The notes under the pieces are model-generated. The model searched no databases, had not been told where the DNA came from, and saw nothing but the letters and a program-made list of their open reading frames with translations. A DNA stretch of 64,000 bases from Henricia sp. BOLD:AAB3569 (lineage: Eukaryota; Echinodermata; Asteroidea; Spinulosida; Echinasteridae). The translations under genes were made by a program, and so were the position numbers. Within the stretch, counting starts at the first letter, position 1, and the number at the start of each line of letters is the position of its first letter. Where the stretch lies: the NCBI GenBank assembly GCA_037783545.1, contig JBBELK010000485.1, positions 62,001-126,000 on the forward strand, in the 5' to 3' direction. This document shows positions 21,575 to 33,428 of this stretch, one piece after another.

Positions 21575-21660
21575 TGTACGGTAAGTGCTCACGCTTGCGA
21601 GTGACAGGGCACTTTAGAGGAATCCTTGGTATGAATACCAGAAATAAATAATAATACTAA
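21575..21660 (+). repeat. SINE tail fragment
   Basis: Matches the 3' part of the SINE at 37183-37460: GCTTGCGAGTGACAGGGCA, then GAGGAATCCTTGGTATGAAT, ending in an AATAATAATA-type tail. The 5' portion with the polymerase III boxes is missing. Confidence 0.7.
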
Positions 21661-21891
21661 TAATTTAAACAACTCTGAATGCCGCAATGGGGCGACATTT
21701 CGGGAAGACTCTCACCGGAGACCACCGAAATTTCGGCAAGAGTCACTCAAAATGACACCTTATTTTTTTACCCAAAGCTTCCGGAGATGGTCACAGACCG
21801 AAGAGAATTAACTCCAGTCCCGATAAAATTGGTTCTCGACCTAAAAAAAAATGTTTTTTGACCTAAAAAAATGAATTGTAAACTCAAAAAT

Positions 21892-21923
21892 ATTAGGGCG
21901 ACATATTGAGCAGGTCGCCCTAA
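21892..21923. repeat. Short hairpin
   Basis: TTAGGGCGACATATT is followed by an approximate reverse complement (AGGTCGCCCTAATA). A further CGCCCTA lies at 21950. Probably a decayed MITE end or a small foldback. Confidence 0.5.
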
Positions 21924-21960
21924 TATAACTTTTATACACACGATTTGTCGCCCTATTCTA

Positions 21961-23014
21961 GCATTGATAGTAATTTGCATGAAGGAATTACATGTCATAA
22001 GAAAATGTAATTTTCTGCTGCTGAAAACAGCTGAATCTGTTGATCTTGTTGATACAGAAGATCATTCCGTTATGTCAAGGACCTCATTGCAATCAGCAAT
22101 CAGGGTTGTAGTCGAGTCCATCACAAGTCCTCACAAGCCTTTACAAGTCCACCACAAGTCCCTGGGTCTCAATTCAAGTCACAAGCTATTCAAATGAACT
22201 TTGTCTTGGAGATTCATGTCCTATAGGATTATCTGTATTGTTACAAACAATTATTGGAGATAATCAAAACTCTGCATCAAATTCAGAACATGAAACAAAA
22301 GCACTGCAGTGCAGTCCCTAGTACCTGCATGTTGATGCAGTATTCCAATAACATGTCACATTCCAAAATGTAATACAGTTTGTAATTAACAGGCACAGAC
22401 TTCAAATGTTGCCTTCATATTTCCGTTATTATGCTGATTACTTACATAAAAGCATCATGAGCAGCTCCACGTCTGAACGTCCGGCATTCATCCTCAGTCC
22501 CTAATATCCTCGAGTCATGATATTTCACGTACAAAAGCCTTTATCACTGTTTTGACCACAATAAAGCAGCCAAAAAGAACCTTTTGGCTCCTTTGTCAGA
22601 TTCCTTATGTCCAACCCTACCTGGGAGTAAAATCTCAAGAAAGAGCAACGTCGCCGTACGACGCCAGCTTTGTTTTTGCAAACGCATGCAAAAGTAGACT
22701 TGCTAAAGTTACGTCATGTAAATTGGCAGACTAGTCACATGTCACACTACGGTGTCCCAGTTGTGCCCAGAATCTGGAAATTAAGCTCCCAGAAGAAGTG
22801 CTTTCTAAAACTATGATCCAGTACATTATATAAAGACATAATTGAAAAATAATTTGAGTTTTGGAGATGATTCAGTCATACACATAAACTGCACGCTTTT
22901 CCTGGAACATCTATTACCAAAACCAGCAGTGAAGTTGACTGAAGAAGGTCGGAATGGGCTCAGGTCCGCTATATATTGCCGTTGATTTCATTTTATTATG
23001 AAGCCTTCTGTTTA
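21961..23014. other. No gene recognised
   Basis: Short unrecognised frames only. A cluster of ACAAGTCC words occurs at 22120-22165. Nothing else can be supported. Confidence 0.4.
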
Positions 23015-24760
23015 TTTATTATTTATTTATTATACCATCTTTAATGAGGGTAGACCCGTCCAGCAGGCTGATCATTCGGGGCCCTCAGTTATATAACAAT
23101 AAAAACACATATTTAAAAATCACAAATAAAAAATACAAGACAATAAACACAAGAACAATTTTACCAAAGAACCATTACAAATATGCCATGTGCAGCTCTA
23201 CAAAATTGCAATATTTTGTTAAACTTCTACGTTCAAGCCTTATTTTCTTTCATCATCCGACGGAAGGAATAATAAGAACCTGAACGTTTGGCAAGAGGAA
23301 TACTATTCAAAAAAACAGCGGCTCTATAACTAAAACTGTTCTTGAACATTTCACATTTTGGTTTGGGAATTATGAAGTTACCCTGTGTGATTGCTCTGGT
23401 TATCGGTCGGTCGTCGGGCTGGATCCTGCTAAGCTTCTGGCACAAAGAGTCCGGGGCAACACCTGTGCTAGCCCTAAATGTTTGGCAGCCAAGTTGAAAA
23501 TGAATACGCTGAGCGACAGTCATTGTATTAAGACTACTAAAAATGAGATTTGTAGGTGAAAGCGGTGGAAGCTTAAGAACAATACGGAGGGCTCTATTTT
23601 GAAGTTTTTGGATTTTAGAAACATGCGTAGATGTCGGCTTTGCACCCCACACCATACAGCAGTAGTCTATGTGTGGTAAAATCAAAGCATTATATAACGA
23701 CAAAGCTATTGATTGATTAATAAATGTTCTTGTTCTGGCAAGCAAATAAACAGCGGAATTTATTTTATTACAAGCTTGTTGAACATGATCGGAAAAATTG
23801 AGTTTATTATCAATTACAACACCAAGGTGTTTATGAGAATTTACATTTCCAATGGATTATTCTTTTTGAGTTTTTGAACAGTACCTATAAGCATGACTTC
23901 CGTTTTTTTAGGATTTAAAATAAGTTTGTTGGCCTGCAACCATTTGGTCAGTATGCTAAGATCGGAATTCAACTTATTTTCAATGAGCTCAGTATTTTTA
24001 TCACCATAATAAATAAGTGTGTCATCTGCATACATTTCAATGTTGCAATATTCAAGACATTTTGGCAAATCATTAATATATAATGAAAAAAGCAACGGTC
24101 CCAAAATTTATCCCTGTGGAATACCAGCTGTAATTGTTTTAACCGAGGAAAGTTTAGATTTATAACAGACTTGCTGCGTCCTACCCGATAAATAAGATGA
24201 CAACCAATCAACAGCCGAGGCAGACAAACCATAAAAAGGAAGTTTACGTAATAAGATACTATGGTTGACCGTATCAAATGCTTTCTGTAAATCAATAAAT
24301 AAGGAACCGATCAAATTACCATTATTAATATGATGAAGCCAGTTATCATGAGCATGAGCTACTGCTGCAAGTGTGGAGTACCCAGATCTAAAACCAGACT
24401 GATGAGAGGACAAAAGATTATTTATATTAAGATAAGAAATGAGTTGAGAATCATGGACGGCTTTTTCGATGATTTTTGAAACCAAGGGCAAAATCGATAT
24501 TGGCCGATAATTGTTAAGCATTTTACGATCTCCTGCTTTAAAAATGGGAATAACTTTGGCCATTTTCCACGCTTGAGGAATGGTACAAGTGGATGAGGTT
24601 AAATTGAATATATATGTCAAAGGATGGGCAATAAAAGGTGGTGCCAGCTTGAAGAGCTTACTATCGATGTTGTCCAGACCAGAAGACTTCCCAGGATCCA
24701 GCCCAGCTATCTCTCTCAAAACAAAATCTGATGAAATTTCTTTGTTTCTTTGTTTTTATC
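23015..24760 (-). mobile_element. 5'-truncated LINE (non-LTR retrotransposon)
   Basis: Minus-strand reverse-transcriptase remnant with the 3' half of the RT frame and a short 3' end. The 3' terminus on the minus strand is an AATAAATAAATAATAAATAA tail (plus 23015-23035), as expected for a LINE 3' end. The 5' end stops within RT near 24760, so the endonuclease and ORF1 are missing, the usual result of abortive reverse transcription. Confidence 0.9.
23233..24760 (-). pseudogene. LINE reverse transcriptase, broken
   Basis: The minus-strand frame runs from about 24755 with RT blocks in order: PIFKAGDRKMLNNYRPISIL, SGFRSGYSTLAAV, FIDLQKAFDTVNH, GIPQG, GPLLFSLYINDLP, then the catalytic MYADD. A TAA replaces a codon between PQG and LGPLLF (24108-24110). 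A one-base shift near 23850 moves the reading into the frame ending at 23233, which holds the C-terminal part (LSLYNALILPHIDYCCMVWG). The motifs fit the Jockey/CR1/RTE-like part of LINEs; I cannot fix the clade. It is a dead copy. Confidence 0.9.
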
Positions 24761-25940
24761 ATGTTTCATTATCTGTTTGTATTCTCTCGGTCTGTCTTCC
24801 TGGTGGGGTGAGAAAAAACACAAAATTGAATTAAAATCCTATGTAAATTATTATGATTATGAATGTACGACTTGTAAAATGTGTTGTAGAAAGTTTGATA
24901 AAATAATTTAGTTACAACACTCACGAAAGAATATATGACTCCATCATAGATTAATTTAGTAGATTAACTAGTTGAAATCGCGGCTTTGACTCCATACCTT
25001 TGTTTATTTGAAAAAAGCTTTAGGTCCACACACTTAACCAAGTAATTAAGCAAATTATGACTCAGCAGCCCTGCAGGTGCATAAAGCTACAGGTGCATAA
25101 AGCTTTAAACAGACTCATCATCACAGAGCAAGGAAATATACCTATTTCCTTGTCAGCACTATGTATATGAGTATTATACATTACAAAATTATTTAAAAAT
25201 GTGTGGAGATATTTAAAATGTCTTGCCGCAATTTTTGATTCATTTACAACTTATTTTCTTACAAAATTACGAAATATTAAAGCAGCTAGCATTACATTTT
25301 GTAGTCCACACAGAGTCTAAGTTTTAAAGCAGTAATATTTCGATTTGAAAGCTATAAGATGGATGTCTTTTTTAAAGCTCCGTAGCTTTCAAGGCGCCCT
25401 CTGTTGAAAAGTTTAACCTAATCATTATTGTCATTTAGTGCCTGGAGACGGAGTAGGCGGTCGGTGGTGAAAGTTTTTGTGTATTTTATAGGATTTCTCC
25501 GACCATTTTGGCTGTAGTATATTTGTACCTTGTCTATAGAAGGTAGGATTTTGTACCCTTTATTAAAATTTATTCAATTACTTACCGGGAAGGCCTTGAT
25601 TTTCCATATTTTTGTACAAAATGAAAGATAGTGAGACCAACAACTTTCAAGAAAATTCTGACGTCACTGCGTGATCTCAGTGAAAAGATACGCCAAGGAG
25701 AGCGTCCGCGCGTGAAATTACATGTGCGTGAATTTAGATGACTGCAGGATACATTTTTAAAATAAAAAACAAAAAGCTACATGTACATACAGTCCAACTG
25801 CTCTTTGACCTTTAGTCTCCAATATTTAGACTTATGGTAACCACAAGCATATCAAGTTTTGTGAAATACAGTAAGTGCATATATATTGTTATAAAAAACT
25901 TCATACCAACAAAAGTGTTACTTTCTTCTAATGCGTCTGC
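24761..25940. other. No gene recognised
   Basis: AT-rich sequence with no open frame of note and no clear repeat apart from CAGGTGCATAAAGCT at 25074-25105, repeated twice. Confidence 0.4.
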
Positions 25941-26711
25941 TAGGGATGGGACGTTTAACCGGTTAACCGCTTAACTGAAAACGAATTAAAAACCGGTTTT
26001 GCCGAACGTTTAAACCAAACCCAATTTTAATAAATTTACAATAGTTTTTAGAGGGTTATTTGTAATGACTTCATGAAATTGCACATGCATCTATCATGTC
26101 TATAAACACGTGGAGTTGTTGAAGTCGAGTCGCCAATATCGAGTCCGAGTCCGAGTCTAGAGTCATTAGCCACGTCAATTTCCTCAAGTGCAAGTCACGA
26201 GTCACTTGTTCGCCAAATTTATTAAACTGAATCCGCTATATTTCGTTCACACAATATGTAATGATGACGTACTCATGCGCTCCTTGCCGGCCTGGTGGGG
26301 CAGTGTACGTATTCACGCATCGGACCCCCGCCCCTCCCACCCAAAGAATCCTGCATTAAGCGGGCAAATATATATATTTTGTTCTTCTTTTTTTGAAATA
26401 TGTCATGAGTCACCATGTTCGAGTCCGAGTCACCATGTTCGAGTCCGAGTCATCATGGTCGAGTCCGAGTCATCATGGTCGAGTCCGAGTCACCATGTTC
26501 GAGTCCGAGTCATCATGGTCGAGTCCGAGTTATTTTCCAATGTGACTCGAGTAGAGTCCGAGTCACGAAAAATGTAACTCAAGTCGAGTACTTCAATACT
26601 GATAAACATCAGCAACAATCTATAGCATGTTTAGTGCTGGCCGAACGGTTAACCGACACTTGAAAGAATTGCAAACCGCTTTGTGAATTAACCGTAAATT
26701 CCCATCCTATA
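25941..26711. mobile_element. hAT-like MITE with nested insert
   Basis: Begins TAGGGATGGGACGTTTAACC and ends AACCGTAAATTCCCATCCTATA, imperfect inverted ends. Flanked by an 8-bp duplication with one mismatch (GCGTCTGC 25933-25940, GTGTCTGC 26712-26719), the hAT signature. Just inside, TTAACCGGTTAACCG and GAACGGTTAACCG mark subterminal palindromes. It is longer than its sister at 47502-47841 because about 470 bp (26110-26590) containing a GAGTCCGAGTC array has been inserted. It encodes no transposase. Confidence 0.85.
26405..26530 (+). repeat. 20-bp tandem array, GAGTCCGAGTC type
   Basis: About six copies of GAGTCCGAGTCACCATGTTC or its variant GAGTCCGAGTCATCATGGTC. It lies in the insert within the hAT-like MITE, between TTGAAGTCGAGTC (about 26118) and CAAGTCGAGTACTTCAA (about 26580), which look like the inverted ends of a second nested element. 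Confidence 0.85.
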
Positions 26712-29060
26712 GTGTCTGCCGTACCACAATACATGTACATGTACTATGGCATGCGCAATGTCTTAAAATTCTAAAATTCTGAAAATGATATAGGATAAGT
26801 GCAGATTTGAAGCTGAAATTTAGGAGTGAGGAGGGGGAGGGGGAGAATAAACCTTATCGACGTTCTCAAGGCATCATTTTACTACAGTTAGAATAAAAAT
26901 GATATTTGTAAAAATATAATGTTTCCTTGATGAAAAACGTGTGGGAAGATTCACATGTCAATTGCTTCACAGAACCGAGAATAAAATCGATAAACATTGT
27001 CATGTCCCCAGAGCCCAATAGGTTTGTGTAAAAATTGCCAGCCTCGTTTGTCATCCAATCCCATGATGCCTTGAGAACGTCGATAAGCCATAAGGTTTAT
27101 TGGGAAGTTGATCATGGCTTCAGACATTTTGTTGCATGTGTGCAAAACATATGAGACGGGCTGAAAAAGTGTTTCCTCGCAAAAATCTTAATTTTTCCCA
27201 CTCAAGATTTTGGGTTTTTCCATCAAATCACACATTCCAATGCCAGATCATAAGTCATTTCAAAGAAACAAATTCTGATCAACTTCCCAACTCTTGCCCA
27301 GCTTTTATTAGGCACAATTTCATGAATTTCTTGTTAACAAAAAATTTTCCAATGGGTACGTCCTCAGGCATGTTGGGTAATCATTTCACCATCATTTCAA
27401 CTTGAATCATGTCGAAACATCGCCACAGTCACTCATAAAAGAACAAATCATCCACACTCACCGCTCACTCAGCTGGGAAACTACGCCGCTGATCGCGCAA
27501 AGCCAAAACGCTTGTTGGAACGGTCGCCATTTTTGTTGATTTGCCTCTAGCGCTCATCAAGACAACATCCCTTGCGGCTAGATTTTGATGACGTTTGAGC
27601 TCTAGCTCTTGCTCTAGACTACGTTACGGACAGAGCTTCAAAATGGCCGACCTAGACTTTAGCCCTAGACCTAGCGCTAGACACCCGTTGCGGCCTTAGG
27701 CTGTTTGGACTATCGAAAAAAGCCTAAATGCTGGATTTTCGTCAAGGGGGATTCTTCCACTTTAAATCATTCTCGTCATGTTTTTGATAATATCAACATG
27801 TGTTATTTGATTCACAAAGCAATAGACTGTTTATATGCTGATGATAGTGATGAGGGTAATCATTCTCAGAGCTAGGTTGAAAATATCTGCAGAAGTGTCC
27901 TGTTTACAGTGAATAACCCAAATGAAAGGTAAATTTCACATGTGGAAAATCATCTAGTTTTGCGGGTTTCTCATCAGCTCTAACAACAAATGTAGCTTAT
28001 GATAAGGCTCTCTTGCAAAAATCTGAAAAGGAATTTTAATAAACCTAAAAATACAAAAGTTAAATTTAATTAGGCCTATCATGGTCATAATTTTAACCAT
28101 CTACCCAAAATGTACAATTTGGCCTTCATCTGCCTATTTAAAAGTTGGGTTTTTTCAACAGCAAATAAACTTGTAGCTTAGAAAGCTAAGAAAAAGTCAA
28201 ATATTTCCACAGTGCAATAGGTCTTCCATAACAATTTGGCTCATCACAATCATAAAAGCTATCAAGTTTTTTGCATTTGACCAGTGAATTAAGGGTAAGA
28301 ATTTGTGCAAGTTGGCCATCAATTACAAAAAAAAATTATGGGAAGAATTTAAAAGTCGGACATCACTTCATGCCCCCTGCATAAAACCTTTCACATTGCT
28401 GAAAAATGTAAAATCTAAATTATTTTCCCCTGCCAAATTTTGGCTTTTCTGTTACTAGATCTGCATTTTCGGGTGGCTGATTATACTTTAAAAAAAAAAT
28501 GAAATGCGTGTTCTGCCGGAGCCAATTTGATAATGCTGTTTAGCAAATAATTTGCTTTGTACGATAATTTGCTTTTTAAAAATGGGTTAGCAGCTTGTGT
28601 TCTTAGCAAGAATAGCAGAACACCACATTGAACCATTTTTATAAAGCTAATACATTTTGCATAAAGCATATTTTTCTGCTAAACACCTTTATGAAATTGG
28701 CCCCAAGTCTGTAAAAGTTCAAAACTTGGAGGATAGAAACTCGTCTTCGTTTTATTAGAGCTAAAATGTGTTTTTGTTTGTAACGATTTTAAACTGGCAT
28801 TTTGATCCAAGGCCGGCTGTAAACAAACGTTGCGCAATCCGACTATCCTGAGATTCATTCGTATGTGGAATGTGTGGAGCGGAAACCAGTCTAGTATGAA
28901 GTATCAATAGACAGATAGAGGGCGCAAACACGTAGCCGTAGCTCTGTCCGAATTCCCATTGATCTAGCGCTCATCACGACGCAGCTCTAGCGCTAGACCT
29001 AGACCGTAGCTCTAGACACGCGTTTCGGACACAGCCTTATATTCTCCCGTGTGGAATATG
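26712..29060. other. No gene; dispersed repeat pieces
   Basis: A dispersed repeat at 27110-27310 (GATCATGGCTTCAGACA, TGTGCAAAACATATGAGA, TTTTTCCCACT) is shared with 8940-9050 and 40060-40260. CTAGCGCTAGACCTAGAC-type words recur at 27550-27700 and 28960-29030. Another GTGGA..ACCAGTCT host repeat word lies at 28865-28900. No open frame was recognised. Confidence 0.45.
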
Positions 29061-29232
29061 TTGATTTATTCGGTTGAGCACCAGTGCGAATTAGAATGAA
29101 TCTACTTTACCCTTGTTATGTAAAGTGAAACGGTTCAGTGGTCACGAGTGGTATAAATAAGCACGAGTGACGCGCAGTGCTTCACTTCACGTTTGTTCGC
29201 TAATGCTGCATACTGCAAAACTTTTTACTCTT
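29061..29232 (+). repeat. YR element repeat A1, likely promoter
   Basis: 172 bp starting TTGATTTATTCGGTTGAGCA and ending CTTTTTACTCTT. It holds GGTATAAATAAGC (TATA box), followed about 25-30 bp later by GCAGTGCTTCACTTC, so it probably contains the element's promoter and start site. Identical to A2. Confidence 0.9.
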
Positions 29233-29699
29233 AACAAATTAGCATTCCTTGCATACACAATGTCAACAAAGCCGTGACATTTGTTACGCCTGCAGTACCC
29301 AAGGCCATTGGAGTAGAATCGGCCCAAATTACCGCAACAGCTAAGCACTTCGGCACCAGAATGACGTCCAGCACCGGAACGGTCCATGGGACAAGGCAAC
29401 ATCGGCGTTCCCTGGCGGGGAACGCGTCCGCTGGGACTACCCCTTGTAGGGCGAGAGAGAGAGGTCGAGAGGAGGGGAACGGGCCACAGTCCCGAGAGGG
29501 CAAAGGAGTCACAAGAGCAAGTTAAGTTTCTTGATTCCAGTAACCCCACTTTATATCACTTATGATTATCTTGAGTACGAAGAAAATATGAAGACTTAAG
29601 TACAGCCTTTTTTTCCTCGGGGAAAATGGTTTTCTGTTAAGTTTGACCTCGAAGCGGGTACCACCACATTATTATCTTTCCTGAGCATCGAAAATACCT

Positions 29700-30280
29700 T
29701 GGGTTTGTGTGGTTTATTAACGGGAACCCCACGTTTTACCAGTTTAAGGCTTGCCTTTTGGCCTTTCGATCGCCCCTTATGTTTTTACAAAGTTATCAGA
29801 CCATTGGTTCAGAAGGGAGAAGCGAAGGAAGGTCAATCGTAGTATATCCGGACGATGGACTGGGTTACGCGAATGGTTTTCATAAAGCCATACAACACAG
29901 TGAAGCGGTCAAAACAAAAATGTATGGAATCCTGTCTCGGAAACAGTATGGCCGGGTCTACATTTGACTTACAGCTTGGTTCACTGAATTTGCCAGAAAG
30001 ACGATTTTCCAGCATTGGATACCTAATGGAGGGGATATATTCTCTTTTCCTCAAACCATTACAAAATAATAAACCTTGGACGTACCAAGTCAGTGTTCGA
30101 AATCTTGCCATCTTTGGCCGGGAAAATTGCCTCGGCATTTAAGGCATACCTTGTTGTCGGACTAACGAGCAAGATCATGACAAAAGCCATTCATTGTTCA
30201 ATAGAACGGAGATTCCTGGAATTCCAAAGTCGAACTTTCTATTCATGCGCGCGAAGAACCGCATTTTTGGTTGCATAATA
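29700..30280 (+). pseudogene. DIRS-type reverse transcriptase relic
   Basis: Three overlapping + frames carry pieces of one protein in the right order: YQFKACLLAFRSPLMF and RSIVVYPDDGLGYANGF with KAIQHSEAV (frame of 29707); GSLNLPERRFSSIGYL (frame of 29855); LPSLAGKIASAF and SKIMTKAIHCSIERR (frame of 30093). They match the DIRS-order RT pattern, in which the active site reads YLDDGLG; here it is YPDD. At least two frameshifts and the altered active site make it inactive. Confidence 0.8.
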
Positions 30281-30615
30281 TTGAGTCACCTAAAACTACG
30301 TTTTTTTTTAGACCGTAAGACCACGGGCATGTTGCATACAACTGACAATATAATATAAAGATTAGACATGTCCCTCGACAGTCTCACAAAACAGATCGAT
30401 GCAGACAAGTGTCGTCTGGCTGCAGCCAGATGGCCTCTCTTGTTGGCCAGATAACGTATCTGACTAATTCAGACTAGATCATTGTATTGCTGTATACATG
30501 CAGATGCAAGAGCCAGCTGGAATGCACCAGTAATTGTCCGTGGAGATACATATAATAAAAAGAAGTCAGAGCCCTAAACCACCAGGGACTAAGTATTTAG
30601 TATAAATTACTAAGG

Positions 30616-31967
30616 AGTAACGTAGAAGTTCTTGAAAACGAAACAGTAAGATGGTTCACTGACAATAAGAATGTAAAGAATATCATAAGCTCGACACTTT
30701 GATCTGTCCAGCCTGGTAATCGGGGCCATATTGGGTCGTTCTATTTCCAGATGGTCTTTCGATAAGATCAGAAATTGAAAAATGTTCTTGAATTTTAAGT
30801 CCGTTCTTTTGTTCAGAGCAAGCAGAGGAGCAAACACAAAGTTTGTGGAAAACATGTGTCGCAGCACAGTACTGACAGTGAGATTTAACGGCTCTAACCA
30901 AGCCAGAAATGCGTTCAGAACGCAGTACGTTGGTTGCCAGCCAACCCAAAGCACTCGTGTGCAATTATCCACAGTGGATGAAGCTGTTATGAGACATGCT
31001 TGATCGGTTACCTTTGTATACATGTAATTTTGGCGGGTATGTTTCCCTTAGTGCGGGAACCTCGGCTGAAGGTGCGGGGAGGTCGGTTCGTGCATGGGAT
31101 CGTAGAGAGGCTCGGCGGGGCTCCGGTTGAAAATGAGGGGGGCTGAGGCGGTGAGCGGATGGGGAGTGTCGTGGAGGTTCTTGAGAGCAGAACGGTGGGA
31201 TGGTCCGCTGATGGTAGGAGTGTAAAGACAATCATAAACTCGGGACTTTGACCTGTCCAGCCTGGCAATCGGCGCCAGATTGGGTCGGTCTATTTCCCGA
31301 TAGTCTTTCGTCAAGATCAGAAATTGCCGATTTTTTTTAATTTTCAGTCCGTTCTTTTGTTCAGAGCAGACAGAGGAGCAAACACAAAGTTTGTAGAAAT
31401 TATTTGTCGCAGGACAGTACTGGCAGTGAGATTAACGGCCCTAACCAAGCCAGAAATGCGTTCAGAACGCAGTACGGCGGTTGCCAGGCAACCCAAAGCA
31501 CTCGTGTGCATCCATCCACAGCGGATGAAACTGCTATATATGGGGCATGCTTGACTGGTTACCTTTGTATACATGTGCCTTATAACTGAAACACGCGTAA
31601 GAACGCAAAGACAATCATAAACTCGGGACTTTGATCTGTCCAGCCTGGCAATCGGCGCCATATTGGGTCCGTCTATTTCCCGATAGTCTTCCGTCAAGAT
31701 CAGAAATTGCCGAAATTTTTGAATTTTCAGTCCGTTCTTTTGTTCAGAGGAGCAAACACAAAGTTTGTGGAAAACATGTGTCGCAGTACAGTACTGGCAG
31801 TGGGATTTAACGGCTCTAATCAAGCCAGAAATGCGTTCAGAACGCAGTAAGGTGGTTGCCAGGCAACCCGAAGCACTTGTGTGCAGTCATCCACAGTGGA
31901 TGAAGCTGCTATGGGACATGCTTGATCGGTTATCTTTGTATACATGTGCCTTATACCTGAAACATGC
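30616..31967. repeat. Segment repeated three times in the YR element
   Basis: Copies at about 30616-31027, 31166-31590 and 31592-31967 (the last lacks the first part). Shared marks: CTGTCCAGCCTGG, TTTTGTTCAGAGCA, GCAAACACAAAGTTTGT, GCGTTCAGAACGCAGTA, TCCACAGTGGATGAA, TTTGTATACATGT. A GC-rich 138-bp block separates the first two. Several words are palindromic (GGTTGCCAGGCAACC). No product was recognised in either strand. Confidence 0.88.
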
Positions 31968-31994
31968 GTTTTGTTCTTTGTTTGGTTAAGCTCG

Positions 31995-32276
31995 TCTTCA
32001 GTAGCCAACCAGGGAGGAAGGAGTCTCTTTGAGTCGGCGAGCCCGAACGACACCTTGGATCGCATGGCCAGTCTTTCGGACCCCACATGGGACGGTATCG
32101 TGCTTCGGACCTCGGAGGGACTTAAACGGACACTGTTAAAGTCAAGGAAGGAACCCATTGCAACGGAGATGGTTGCTGAACTGGCGCAGAAGATTGGAGC
32201 AGACAAAACTGTCGCTAATTCGATGAACATTTATATTCTTAGCAATGATAGACCTACGCATGTTTTCTGCGTATAA
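31995..32276 (+). pseudogene. Tyrosine recombinase relic of the YR element
   Basis: The + frame ending at 32274-32276 includes EGLKRTLLKSRKEPIATEMV and AELAQKIGADKTVANSMNI. This fits the N-terminal part of the phage-integrase-type recombinase of DIRS-order elements. The following catalytic region (R, HxxR, Y) is not found, since the frame turns into unrelated residues and stops. Its position, after RT and before the B1A2 junction, is as expected. Confidence 0.65.
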
Positions 32277-32649
32277 TGAGTTAGCCTCGCTTTAAACCAA
32301 CAATCTGCATTTTCAAGATGACCATCTATTCATAGATGTTGTATTGAGTAAAAACTGTGAACGGGCAGGGAAATTCAGTTACAATATCAAGGTCATATCT
32401 GTACACGTGCCCGGTCGCCACGTTGGAACTTTGCTCAACTCTAGCCAGGGTTCAAAGTTCCGACAAGGGAATTTAAATTTTCAGGAATTTATCCGAAACG
32501 GATAGGTTTTGTGTAAAATTACAAACTTATGACGTTTCTCGTGTTAGAGAGATATTTTGGATGTCATCCCGTTGAGTGAGTGAAGGTGCGAGGGGCGGGA
32601 GGGGATCGAGGTAGCGATCCGTCGTAGCGTGCGTCCCGCACGCACCGGT

Positions 32650-32672
32650 GAGAGAGAGAGAGAGAGATCGAG
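32650..32672. repeat. GA microsatellite
   Basis: GAGAGAGAGAGAGAGA run inside the 3' part of the YR element. Confidence 0.9.
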
Positions 32673-32910
32673 AGATCGGACAGGGCTCGTATGTAACGGA
32701 GGATGTATCAATGTTGCTCGGCATAGTTTGAGAGCAGAAGGAGCCTCAGAGGCTGCCAATGCATGAGTTCCCGACAGGTTTTTCAAACGCCACGGGCGTT
32801 GGAAGTCGGAAACAACCAAAGACACATATACGTGCGAGACAGTTTTTAAGTCTCTTATCAGATTATAAGTCTTTGGGTATCTAAACTAGCCCGTTCTTTA
32901 TAATTCATAT

Positions 32911-33161
32911 AGGTTACAGCGCCAAACGGTGACATACCAAAACCATTGTAGTTGTGGTGTTTTTGTGGAACGTGTATAAAGGGTAAATGTTGATTTATTC
33001 GGTTGAGCACCAGTGCGAATTAGAATGAATCTACTTTACCCTTGTTATGTAAAGTGAAACGGTTCAGTGGTCACGAGTGGTATAAATAAGCACGAGTGAC
33101 GCGCAGTGCTTCACTTCACGTTTGTTCGCTAATGCTGCATACTGCAAAACTTTTTACTCTT
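32911..33161 (+). repeat. YR element junction repeat B1-A2
   Basis: B1 (AGGTTACAGCGCCAAACGGT to GGGTAAATG, 79 bp) runs directly into A2 (172 bp). It therefore equals the element's right end fused to its left end, which is what a template for restoring both termini after circularisation must look like. Confidence 0.88.
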
Positions 33162-33428
33162 GGGGGAGGGGACACCGTTGTTTTTTTTTTTGCTAGCCTG
33201 AAAGCAGTTGGTTCGCATAGGTCAGGCGTACGTTTCCATTTTTCCTAAAAAAGGTTTGTGGTTTTTCGTATCTGGCAGCCAACGTAACAACGGGTGTGCG
33301 TTCGGGTAAACATACCCGTTAGCTTCAATAACAAGCTGATTATCCATGTCTTTGTTTGTCGATAAAGGAGACCTTTTATTCTTAGTTTGACTTGATAGAC
33401 ATGGAGTTGTTCGTGCAATAAAGCAGCC

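Noticed and set aside
29187..29549. 120-residue minus-strand frame at the start of the YR element
   Set aside because: Opposite to the RT and recombinase relics and overlapping the terminal repeat; an ORF1 remnant on + could not be shown either, so neither is called.
29061..33161. A1 and A2 as ordinary LTRs of a small LTR retrotransposon
   Set aside because: No primer-binding site or target duplication fits, the element continues past A2 to B2, the B1A2 fusion has no place in an LTR model, and the RT and recombinase relics are of DIRS type.
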